DNA from: an uncultured Nocardiopsis sp.
Lineage (GTDB): Bacteria > Actinomycetota > Actinomycetes > Streptosporangiales > Streptosporangiaceae
Assembly: GCA_937957845.1 (NCBI GenBank)
Contig: CALGOD010000887.1
Span: forward strand, 1-10,779
Direction: 5' to 3'
Length of the DNA stretch: 10,779 nt
How positions within the stretch are numbered: the stretch's first letter is position 1; every line of letters starts with the position of its first letter. The notes beneath the pieces are model-generated. The model saw only the letters and a program-made list of their open reading frames with translations, was not told the origin of the DNA and searched no databases. The position numbers and the translations under genes were made by a program. Shown here one piece after another: positions 1-5,482 of the stretch.

Positions 1-293
1 TGCCCTACTACCACTCCAACGTCGACTCGGACGAGGTCATGTTCTACTGCGGCGGCGACTACGAGGCCCGCAAGGGCTCCGGGATCGGCCAGGGATCGAT
101 CTCCCTGCACCCCGGCGGTCACTCCCACGGTCCCCAGCCGGGCGCCTACGAGCGCAGCATCGGGGCGGAGGCCTTCGACGAACTCGCCGTCATGGTGGAC
201 ACCTTCCGACCCCTGGACCTGGGAGAGGGTGGGATCGCCAGTGACGACGGCGTCTACGCCTGGTCCTGGGCCGGCGGACGAAAGGAACAGTGA
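1..293 (+). CDS. hmgA: Homogentisate 1,2-dioxygenase, C-terminal part (cut by window edge)
   Basis: This is the 3' end of the iron(II) dioxygenase that opens the ring of homogentisate to give maleylacetoacetate, in cytosolic tyrosine/phenylalanine breakdown. The first complete codon is at base 3 and the stop is TGA at 291-293, so about 96 residues are visible. The family is recognised from PYYHSNVDSDE, a His followed by an acidic cluster, and from the later SLHPGGHSHGPQPG. By family knowledge these supply the cupin-fold iron ligands (two His and one acidic residue). The exact assignment of the acidic ligand is uncertain here, because both Asp and Glu occur in the DSDE stretch. The usual enzyme is about 390-450 residues, so most of the gene lies upstream of the window. 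The stop overlaps the start of the next gene, which indicates one transcript and coupled translation. No internal defects are seen. Confidence 0.93.
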   Translation, partial: PYYHSNVDSDEVMFYCGGDYEARKGSGIGQGSISLHPGGHSHGPQPGAYERSIGAEAFDELAVMVDTFRPLDLGEGGIASDDGVYAWSWAGGRKEQ

Positions 294-1141
294 TGCGCGA
301 CCTCCTGTACCGCGGACTCTTCGACGACGCCGCTCTCTTCCCTCCCGGCAACGCGCCCATGGCCGAGGCGTTGCCGGCCCACCGCGCCCACCGGGCGGCG
401 CCCCGGGCCCGCTACGTCGGTCCGTTCCTGGTCTCCGACGCCCGTGTGGCCGAGCTGCGCCAGGCCCTGCGCACAGAGGACGGTGAGCACGACCCCCTCG
501 CGGTCGTGGTCACCGTCCCCGGGGGCGCCGACGCCGTCGCCCCCGCCATCGAGGCCGTCCTGGCGGACCCCGCTCTGCGTCTGGCCGGGGTCGAGGCCGC
601 CGCCGCCCCCGGACAGGTCCCGGCCGTCGCCTCCCGGCTCACAGCCCACCTTCCCGAAGGAGTGGGCGGGTTCGTGGAGGTCTCCCGGCAGGCGGACGTG
701 CGCACCGAGTTGGAGTCCCTGGTCGGCACCGGACTCGACGCCAAGTTCCGCACCGGGGGACTCACTCCCGAGGCACACCCCGACGAGGAGGAGCTGGCCG
801 CGTTCCTGCACACGGTCGCGGAGCTGGGACTGGCCTTCAAGTGCACGGCCGGACTGCACCACGCGGTCCGCCACAGGACCGACAAGGGCTTCGAACAGCA
901 CGGATTCCTCAACATCCTGGTGGCCACCGCCGCCCTGCTCGACGGTGCCCCGCAGAAGGAGGCGGCCGGACTGCTGGCCGAACGCGACGGCCCCCGGCTG
1001 GCCGGGCTCGCGGCCGAGCTCACCGACGCCGAGGCCGAGAAGGCACGGCGGACCTTCCGCTCCTTCGGCACGTGCAGCATCGCCGAACCCCTGGAGGACC
1101 TGGTCGTCCTCGGGGCGCTGCCCGCCTCCCGTACTCACTGA
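293..1141 (+). CDS. Conserved protein of unknown function in the homogentisate operon, 282 aa
   Basis: I cannot assign a function. The start is taken as ATG 293, which shares its A with the upstream TGA stop; GTG 290 immediately before it is an alternative. AAAGGA at 282-287 is a suitable ribosome binding site. The protein is soluble, with no signal peptide or membrane segment. Short beta-strand-like blocks alternate with helices: LFDDAALFPPG (9-19), YVGPFLV (41-47), VVVTV (71-75), AGVEA (98-102), GFVEV (126-130), KFRTGG (151-156), FKCTAGLHH (182-190), HGFLNIL (203-209) and FGTCSIAEPLEDL (258-270). From memory, the KFRTGG and FKCTAGLHH blocks recur in bacterial hypothetical proteins. Acidic and Lys residues at strand ends suggest a TIM-barrel enzyme, which is inference. 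It sits between hmgA and fumarylacetoacetase, the place where a maleylacetoacetate isomerase would be expected. It shows no recognisable glutathione-transferase or DinB-like isomerase signature. Confidence 0.85.
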   Translation: MRDLLYRGLFDDAALFPPGNAPMAEALPAHRAHRAAPRARYVGPFLVSDARVAELRQALRTEDGEHDPLAVVVTVPGGADAVAPAIEAVLADPALRLAGVEAAAAPGQVPAVASRLTAHLPEGVGGFVEVSRQADVRTELESLVGTGLDAKFRTGGLTPEAHPDEEELAAFLHTVAELGLAFKCTAGLHHAVRHRTDKGFEQHGFLNILVATAALLDGAPQKEAAGLLAERDGPRLAGLAAELTDAEAEKARRTFRSFGTCSIAEPLEDLVVLGALPASRTH

Positions 1142-1168
1142 CCCGACCACTCCCAGAAAGGGAACGCC

Positions 1169-2383
1169 ATGCCCGACAGCTGGCTCGACCTCGCACCGGA
1201 CGCTCAGTTCGGTCTGGCCACCCTGCCCTACGGGGTGTTCAGCACCGACGCCGACCCCGCCCCGCGCACGGGCGTGGCCATCGGCGACCACGTCCTGGAC
1301 CTGGGCGCCGCGGCCCGCGCGCTGGGCGCGCCCTTCGCCGACACCGTCGCCCGGCCCGACCTGGACGCGCTGATGGCGGCCGGACGACCGGTGTGGGAGC
1401 AGGTGAGGGCCGCGCTGACCGACTGGTTCACCGACCCCTCCCACGCCGACGTCGTGCGCCCCCACCTGGTGGACCGGTCCTCGGCGCGCATGCACCTGCC
1501 GTTCACCATCGCCGACTACGTGGACTTCTACGCCTCGGAGCACCACGCGAGCAACGTGGGCCGCATCTTCCGCCCCGAACAGGAGCCCCTGACCCCGAAC
1601 TGGAAGCACCTGCCCATCGGCTACCACGGCCGGGCCGGGACCATCGTGGGCTCGGGCACCGACGTCGTGCGACCCACCGGTCAACGCAAACCGCCGACGG
1701 AGACCTCCCCGCTCTTCGGCCCGTCGACGCGCATGGACATCGAGGCCGAGGTCGGTTTCGTCGTGGGCACCGGCACGGAACTGGGGGAGCGGGTGTCGGT
1801 GGACTCCTTCGCCGACCACGTCTTCGGTGTGTTCCTGCTCAACGACTGGTCCTCGCGCGACCTGCAGGCCTGGGAGTACGTACCGCTGGGCCCCTTCCTG
1901 GGCAAGTCCTTCGCCACGTCGATCTCGCCGTGGATCGTGCCTTTGGCCGCACTGGAGTCCGCTCGGGTCGAGCAGCCCGCGCAGGACCCCGAACCGCTGC
2001 CCTACCTGCGGGGAAGCCAGGCCTGGGGACTGGACCTGCGCCTGGAGGTCCGACTCAACGGGCACCTGATCTCGACCCCGCCCTTCTCGGGGATGTACTG
2101 GACCGCCGCCCAGCAGCTGGCCCACATGACCGTCAACGGTGCCCGTCTGCGCACCGGCGACGTCTACGCCTCGGGCACCGTCAGTGGTCCCGAGGTCGGC
2201 CAGCGTGGATGCCTGCTGGAGCTGACCTGGAGCGGCAAGGAGCCGCTGCGGCTTCCCGACGGCACCGAGCGGGCCTTCCTGGAGGACGGCGACGAGGTGA
2301 CGATCACCGCCACGGCCCCGGGTCCGGACGGTGCGGTGGTGCACTTCGGCGAGGTCTCCGGCACGATCCTGCCCGCACGCTAG
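1169..2383 (+). CDS. fahA: Fumarylacetoacetase (fumarylacetoacetate hydrolase)
   Basis: This enzyme hydrolyses fumarylacetoacetate to fumarate and acetoacetate, the last step of the homogentisate pathway. The 404-residue length is close to the mammalian enzyme (about 419). Family blocks appear in order: an N-terminal SH3-like part (about 1-110), YVDFYASEHHASNVGRIF (117-134), PIGYHGR (149-155), MDIEAEVGFVVG (189-200), LLNDWSSRDLQ (223-233), LGKSF (244-248) and SGTVSGPE. By family comparison Asp119, Glu192, Glu194 and Asp226 are the metal ligands (mouse D126, E199, E201, D233). His126 matches the catalytic His133, and Lys246 matches Lys253. All are intact, so the enzyme should be active. ATG 1169 is preceded by AGAAAGGGA. 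The gene starts 27 bases after the unknown protein on the same strand, so it is the last visible gene of the operon. A strong hairpin follows it. Confidence 0.96.
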   Translation: MPDSWLDLAPDAQFGLATLPYGVFSTDADPAPRTGVAIGDHVLDLGAAARALGAPFADTVARPDLDALMAAGRPVWEQVRAALTDWFTDPSHADVVRPHLVDRSSARMHLPFTIADYVDFYASEHHASNVGRIFRPEQEPLTPNWKHLPIGYHGRAGTIVGSGTDVVRPTGQRKPPTETSPLFGPSTRMDIEAEVGFVVGTGTELGERVSVDSFADHVFGVFLLNDWSSRDLQAWEYVPLGPFLGKSFATSISPWIVPLAALESARVEQPAQDPEPLPYLRGSQAWGLDLRLEVRLNGHLISTPPFSGMYWTAAQQLAHMTVNGARLRTGDVYASGTVSGPEVGQRGCLLELTWSGKEPLRLPDGTERAFLEDGDEVTITATAPGPDGAVVHFGEVSGTILPAR

Positions 2384-2406
2384 GCGGGGGAGCCGGAAGA
2401 GAAGGC

Positions 2407-2441
2407 ACGGAGGGGGAGCACGGGGCGCGCTCCCCCTCCGT
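2407..2441 (+). terminator. Hairpin terminator after the homogentisate operon
   Basis: A perfect 13-bp stem (2407-2419 pairing with 2429-2441) with a 9-base loop begins 23 bases after the fumarylacetoacetase stop. No U-tract follows. That is common for GC-rich actinomycete terminators, but it leaves open whether the hairpin mainly ends transcription or protects the 3' end. Confidence 0.75.
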
Positions 2442-2486
2442 CATGCCGAGGATGCTCCCCGGCCGTCGACCCGGACGAAGAGGGTG

Positions 2487-2503
2487 ATCTACGCCGTAAA
2501 GGT
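2487..2503 (+). repeat. Degenerate direct repeat, copy 1 (ATCTACGCCGTAAAGGT)
   Basis: This matches 15 of 17 bases with a second copy at 3298-3314 in the same orientation. Weaker ungapped similarity extends to both sides (about 27 of 39 bases over 2474-2512 against 3285-3323). The core is also an imperfect palindrome around CTAC-nnc-GTA, the general shape of a TetR-type operator. No divergent promoter or regulator gene sits beside this copy. The role is unknown. Confidence 0.45.
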
Positions 2504-2701
2504 CGGGGTGGTCGTCCGCACGAAGACCGAGTGAACGACAGCGGCTCCAGGGGTCCGAACCCCTCTCGTGGCCATGTTCGACCACTTCTCCCGGCCATGG
2601 GGAGCGTTCGTCGGCGGCCACGGACGTCCCGCTGGTGCGGCCACACCTTTCCCACCGTGGTCGACGAGGGGCCGGAGCGGTGCTCTGTCGGAAGCGGCCG
2701 T

Positions 2702-2707
2702 TAGCCT
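2702..2707 (+). promoter_or_regulatory. Probable -10 box (TAGCCT) of a leaderless promoter
   Basis: TAGCCT fits the actinobacterial TAnnnT -10 pattern and ends 8 bases before ATG 2716. Transcription would therefore begin at or within a base or two of the start codon. No clear -35 element is visible 17-18 bases upstream. Confidence 0.4.
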
Positions 2708-2715
2708 CAGGCGCC

Positions 2716-3222
2716 ATGGGAATACGCATCGACGTGGTGGTGGATCACCCGATCGAAAGTGAGATGGCGAGAGTGCTCGAACTGGCCGAGAAGGTCGACG
2801 AGCCCGTCACCGTCACGTTCATGGGGGAGTGGCGTGAAGGGGCGAAGCGCGTCGTGTTGGTGCCCGCGGCCACGCTGGCGCTCTGGGAACACTGGGCGCC
2901 CACCGCCTACTCGACCAGTGATACCGAGGACGAGGAGCGGGCCGGAACGGAACAGCCGGAACTGGCCCACCCGGAGAAATTCGGTGCGTTCACGCTCTTT
3001 CGTCGTCGCGTGGGAGGACGCACGGCGGTCGCTCGTCAAGGCGTGGTGGTCGCCGAACTCCTGGACCCGGACGAGGCGCGCTGGCTCCAGGAGAAGGCCC
3101 GTGGCGTCCGCCAGAGTTTCATGGACCCCAAGCAGAGGGCGGCGTTCGAGGAGTTCCTCGCCCGCCAGCCCTCCCTGGAGGAGCAGCGGCGCGGCGGTTC
3201 CCGCTCCGGCCGTGGCCGCTGA
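2716..3222 (+). CDS. Orphan protein of unknown function, 168 aa
   Basis: I do not recognise this protein. It opens MGIRIDVVVDHP. A strand-like VTVTFMGEW block (38-46) is followed by RVVLVPAATLALWEHW. An acidic linker rich in Asp and Glu follows, then a second strand-rich part (FGAFTLFRRRVGGRTAVARQGVVVAELL), a helical region and an Arg/Gly-rich tail. It has no signal peptide or membrane segment, and no catalytic motif that I can name. ATG 2716 is chosen because it follows a TAGCCT -10 box at leaderless spacing. An in-frame ATG at 2635 would add 27 residues that look non-coding. The Shine-Dalgarno signal is poor, which fits a leaderless message. The gene stands alone on the + strand, converging with the TetR gene. 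Third-position GC bias supports real coding; function is open. Confidence 0.68.
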   Translation: MGIRIDVVVDHPIESEMARVLELAEKVDEPVTVTFMGEWREGAKRVVLVPAATLALWEHWAPTAYSTSDTEDEERAGTEQPELAHPEKFGAFTLFRRRVGGRTAVARQGVVVAELLDPDEARWLQEKARGVRQSFMDPKQRAAFEEFLARQPSLEEQRRGGSRSGRGR

Positions 3223-3297
3223 GGGGCCCGAGCGCGAGCTCCGGCCTTCGCCCGACCGCCGCCGGCCGCGAACACCGCATCTCCGGCGAAAGAGTTA

Positions 3298-3314
3298 ATC
3301 TACATCGTAAAGGT
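3298..3314 (+). repeat. Degenerate direct repeat, copy 2 (ATCTACATCGTAAAGGT)
   Basis: This is the partner of the 2487-2503 copy, with two mismatches in 17 bases. It lies between the convergent 168-aa gene and the TetR gene. Its 3' end overlaps the first bases of a hairpin (3312-3338). Together the two copies bracket the 168-aa gene in direct orientation. Confidence 0.45.
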
Positions 3315-3338
3315 GGTGGTTCTGTTGAACCCATCACC
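3309..3338 (-). terminator. Possible terminator of the TetR gene
   Basis: Bases 3312-3322 can pair with 3327-3338 (11 pairs including one G-U, with one bulged C and a 4-base loop). On the - strand the hairpin begins 11 bases after the TetR stop and is followed by a short TTT. The U-tract is weak, so the call is tentative. Confidence 0.4.
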
Positions 3339-3349
3339 AAAAAATCCGG

Positions 3350-3976
3350 TCATCCTTCCGCGACACCTACAGCCCGCAACAGATAGGGGAGCAACCGCTC
3401 CGCCATCTCCTGGCCGGGCCTGGAACCGGGGGTGTGCGGGATGAGGAAGGTGTGGCTGACCATCGGGCCGATCACCAACTCGCCCACCACCAACGGATCC
3501 TGGTCGGCCGGGATCTCCCGCCGATCGACGGCCCGCCTCAGGAGGAGCTCCACTCGGGCCTGCAGGGGGAGCACGAACTGCTCCATGAGCACGTCGGCCA
3601 GCGCCTGGTTGTGCGCGGCCTCGCCCAGGACGGCGCGCAGCAGACGCCCTGAGGGGCCGTCCAGAGCGGCGGCCTTGTCGTGCAGGAGTCGGGACAGGTC
3701 CGAACGCAGGCTTCCGGTGTCGTGGTCGGGGCCCAGTTCCTCGGCCCAGGCCTGGGCCGCCCCCAATACCAGATCCTCCTTGGAGCGCCAACGTCGGTAG
3801 AGGGTCGCGGTGGACACCCCCGCTCGTCTGGCGACGGCGGCGGTGGTCAGACCGCTGTAGCCGTGCAGCTGGAGTTCGGCGAGGGTGGCGTCCATCAGCG
3901 CGCGGTCCCGGGCGGCGTCGCGCGGCCTGCCGCGGCGAGGTGTGTGCGGCGCGTCCGGCAGGGGATCCGTGGTCAT
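3350..3976 (-). CDS. TetR/AcrR-family transcriptional repressor
   Basis: This is a 208-residue DNA-binding regulator. The N-terminal helix-turn-helix covers about residues 22-68, with the recognition part VARRAGVSTATLYRRW at 48-63 followed by SKEDL, the classic TetR signature. The N-terminus carries a basic RRGRPRD segment (14-20). The remaining helical domain (about 75-208) is the ligand-binding and dimerisation part, and its ligand cannot be read from sequence. ATG 3976 is preceded at 6 bases by TAGGAT, so the message is probably leaderless. The gene is divergent from an ALDH3-like dehydrogenase, with only 59 bases between the two starts. A perfect palindrome lies in that gap, so repression of itself and of the dehydrogenase is the natural reading. 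The inducer may be an aldehyde or a related toxic compound, which is inference. Confidence 0.93.
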   Translation of the reverse strand: MTTDPLPDAPHTPRRGRPRDAARDRALMDATLAELQLHGYSGLTTAAVARRAGVSTATLYRRWRSKEDLVLGAAQAWAEELGPDHDTGSLRSDLSRLLHDKAAALDGPSGRLLRAVLGEAAHNQALADVLMEQFVLPLQARVELLLRRAVDRREIPADQDPLVVGELVIGPMVSHTFLIPHTPGSRPGQEMAERLLPYLLRAVGVAEG

Positions 3977-3982
3977 AGCGGA

Positions 3983-3988
3983 ATCCTA
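3983..3988 (-). promoter_or_regulatory. -10 box (TAGGAT on - strand) of the TetR gene
   Basis: TAGGAT lies 6 bases before ATG 3976 on the - strand, giving a leaderless transcript. The palindrome at 4006-4024 covers the expected -35 zone, so bound repressor would block polymerase. Confidence 0.5.
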
Positions 3989-4005
3989 TGCGAGACGCAC
4001 TATCG

Positions 4006-4024
4006 AAACGAAAATGTTTCGTTT
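4006..4024. promoter_or_regulatory. TetR operator: perfect palindrome AAACGAAA-ATG-TTTCGTTT
   Basis: Eight-base arms match perfectly around a 3-base centre, 19 bases in all, in the gap between the divergent TetR and aldehyde dehydrogenase genes. It is AT-rich against a very GC-rich background, so a chance match is unlikely. Its 3' end abuts and shares one base with the rightward -10, and it covers the leftward -35 zone. TetR dimers typically bind palindromes of this size next to their own gene. Confidence 0.8.
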
Positions 4025-4029
4025 ACCAT
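4024..4029 (+). promoter_or_regulatory. -10 box (TACCAT) of the aldehyde dehydrogenase gene
   Basis: TACCAT fits TAnnnT and lies 6 bases before ATG 4036, again predicting a leaderless message. It shares its first T with the last base of the palindrome. The spacing mirrors that on the TetR side. Confidence 0.5.
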
Positions 4030-4035
4030 CGCTCC

Positions 4036-5472
4036 ATGACCAACACCACGGACCAGCACACGGTCGGGGACGCGGCCCCACCCGAGCCGTTGACCCTGGC
4101 CACCGAGATCCCCCCGACCGTGGGCCGCCTGCGCGCGGCCTTCGCCTCCGGCCGTACCAAGCCCCTCTCCTGGCGTCGGGCCCAGTTGCGCGCGCTGCGC
4201 GACATGCTCGTCCGCGAGCGCCCCGCCTTCGAGCAGGCCCTCAAAGCCGATCTGGGCAAGAGTCCGGTGGAGGCGCACACCACCGAGATCGGTTTCGTCG
4301 TCAACGAGATCGACCACACCCTCAAGCACCTGTCCTCCTGGCTGCGGCCACAACGGGTGCCGGTGCCGGTGTCCCTGGCCCCGGCCAAGGCGCGACGCGT
4401 GCGCGAGCCGTTGGGCACCGTGCTCGTCATCGCCCCGTGGAACTACCCGGTGAACCTGTCCCTGGCGCCCCTGGTGGGGGCCGTCGCGGCGGGCAACACC
4501 GTGGTGCTCAAACCCAGTGAGCTCGCCCCGGCCACCTCCGCGGCCCTGGCCGAGCTGCTGCCCCGCTACCTGGACACCGAGGCGATCGCGGTGGTGGAGG
4601 GCGGTGTCCCTGAGAGCACCGCCCTTCTGGAGGAGCGCTTCGACCACATCTTCTACACCGGCAACGGCGCCGTGGGCCGTATCGTCATGGCCGCCGCGGC
4701 GAAGTACCTGACCCCCGTCACCCTGGAACTGGGCGGCAAGAGCCCGGCCGTCGTCGAGCCCGGTGTCGATCTGGCCACCACCGCCCGGCGTCTGGCGTGG
4801 GGCAAGTTCACCAACGCCGGACAGACCTGTGTGGCTCCCGACTACGTGCTCGCCATCGGCGACACCGCCGAGCCCCTGCAGCGGGAGTTGGCGGCGGCCA
4901 TCACCGAGAGGTTCGGTGAGGAGCCCGCGGCCAGCGCCGACTACGGGCGTATCGTCAACGAGCGCCACTTCGCCCGGCTCACCGCGTTGCTGGAGAGCGG
5001 GACCGTGGTGGCCGGCGGCCGGCACGATCGTGAGGATCTCTACATCGCCCCCACCGTGCTGGGTGATGTGGATCCGTCCTCTCCGATCATGGCGGAGGAG
5101 ATCTTCGGCCCGATCCTGCCGGTGATCAGGGTCGCGGACCTGGACGAGGCCATCGCCTTCGTCAACGAGCGTGACAAACCGCTGGCGCTGTACGGTTTCA
5201 CCGACTCGGAGGAGACCAAGCGTCGACTGACCACGGAGACCTCCTCGGGGGGGCTGGCCTTCGGGCTGCCCATCGCGCACCTGGCCGTACCCGACCTGCC
5301 CTTCGGCGGGGTGGGGGAGAGCGGTATGGGCGCCTATCACTCCGTGGCCTCGGTCGACACCTTCTCCCACACCAAGTCGGTGCTGGACAAGTCGTTGTTC
5401 ATGGACACCATGAGGGTGGCCTACGCGCCGATCACCGGGTTGAAGGAGAAGCTGTTGCGCAGGCTTCTTTGA
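4036..5472 (+). CDS. Aldehyde dehydrogenase, ALDH3-like
   Basis: This is an NAD(P)-dependent dehydrogenase that oxidises aldehydes to acids, 478 residues long. Cofactor-site motifs are VIAPWNYPVN (131-140, Asn136) and VVLKPSE (156-162, Lys159), followed by FYTGN (206-210). The general base is Glu231 in LELGGKSP and the nucleophile is Cys265 in NAGQTCVAPDYVL. EEIFGP (354-359) and LPFGGVGESGMGAYH (421-435) are typical of class 3, as is the late F-HTKSVL element (443-450). ATG 4036 is chosen over ATG 3988 because the earlier start would place the operator and -10 inside the gene. No membrane anchor is obvious, unlike eukaryotic ALDH3A2. The substrate is probably a medium- or long-chain or aromatic aldehyde, inferred from the class. 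The gene is divergent from, and probably controlled by, the adjacent TetR regulator. It converges with the deacetylase gene, only 10 bases away. Confidence 0.94.
   Translation: MTNTTDQHTVGDAAPPEPLTLATEIPPTVGRLRAAFASGRTKPLSWRRAQLRALRDMLVRERPAFEQALKADLGKSPVEAHTTEIGFVVNEIDHTLKHLSSWLRPQRVPVPVSLAPAKARRVREPLGTVLVIAPWNYPVNLSLAPLVGAVAAGNTVVLKPSELAPATSAALAELLPRYLDTEAIAVVEGGVPESTALLEERFDHIFYTGNGAVGRIVMAAAAKYLTPVTLELGGKSPAVVEPGVDLATTARRLAWGKFTNAGQTCVAPDYVLAIGDTAEPLQRELAAAITERFGEEPAASADYGRIVNERHFARLTALLESGTVVAGGRHDREDLYIAPTVLGDVDPSSPIMAEEIFGPILPVIRVADLDEAIAFVNERDKPLALYGFTDSEETKRRLTTETSSGGLAFGLPIAHLAVPDLPFGGVGESGMGAYHSVASVDTFSHTKSVLDKSLFMDTMRVAYAPITGLKEKLLRRLL
5447..5468. terminator. Weak hairpin at the convergent gene ends
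   Basis: AGAAGC (5447-5452) pairs with GCTTCT (5463-5468) around a 10-base loop inside the last codons of the aldehyde dehydrogenase. It is followed by TT on the + strand and, on the - strand, lies just after the deacetylase stop. With only 10 bases between the two stops, any terminator must lie within coding sequence. The stem is short, so this is tentative. Confidence 0.28.
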
Positions 5473-5482
5473 GCGGTGGTGG

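Larger units (their letters stand above)
2384..2715. other. 332-base intergenic region between fumarylacetoacetase and the orphan gene
   Basis: I see no convincing gene here. It contains the operon-end hairpin (2407-2441), the first copy of an ATCTACnnCGTAAAGGT repeat (2487-2503), a small perfect hairpin (AGGGGT-CCGA-ACCCCT, 2549-2564) that resembles a tRNA T-arm but has no acceptor partner, and a likely -10 box (2702-2707) for the next gene. Open frames across it are short and lack family features. Confidence 0.6.

Noticed and set aside
254..2344. Long open frame (about 696 codons) on the - strand opposite the homogentisate operon
   Set aside because: The translation is low-complexity Gly/Arg/Val/Gln-rich with no family motifs. 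It is the antisense shadow of three well-supported genes in GC-rich DNA.
2549..2564. T-arm-like hairpin (AGGGGT-CCGA-ACCCCT) suggesting a tRNA or tRNA fragment
   Set aside because: If it were a T-arm the loop would be six bases rather than seven. No acceptor-stem partner, anticodon arm or CCA end can be built around it. A tRNA remnant is not excluded but is unsupported.
2635..2715. Upstream in-frame ATG for the 168-aa gene
   Set aside because: The added 27 residues are Arg/Gly/Ala-rich and unlike coding sequence, and the TAGCCT -10 box would fall inside them.
3223..3297. Possible terminator for the 168-aa gene in GC-rich sequence after its stop
   Set aside because: Only short, imperfect pairings of CGGC/GCCG type are present, which are expected by chance at this base composition.
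3988..4035. Upstream in-frame ATG for the ALDH3-like gene
   Set aside because: It would place the palindromic operator and the -10 box inside the coding region. Residues encoded there (RDALSKRKCFVYHRS) do not look like an ALDH start.
4000..5370. Open frame on the - strand opposite the ALDH3-like gene
   Set aside because: It is an antisense shadow. The sense strand has all catalytic residues and a matching promoter.
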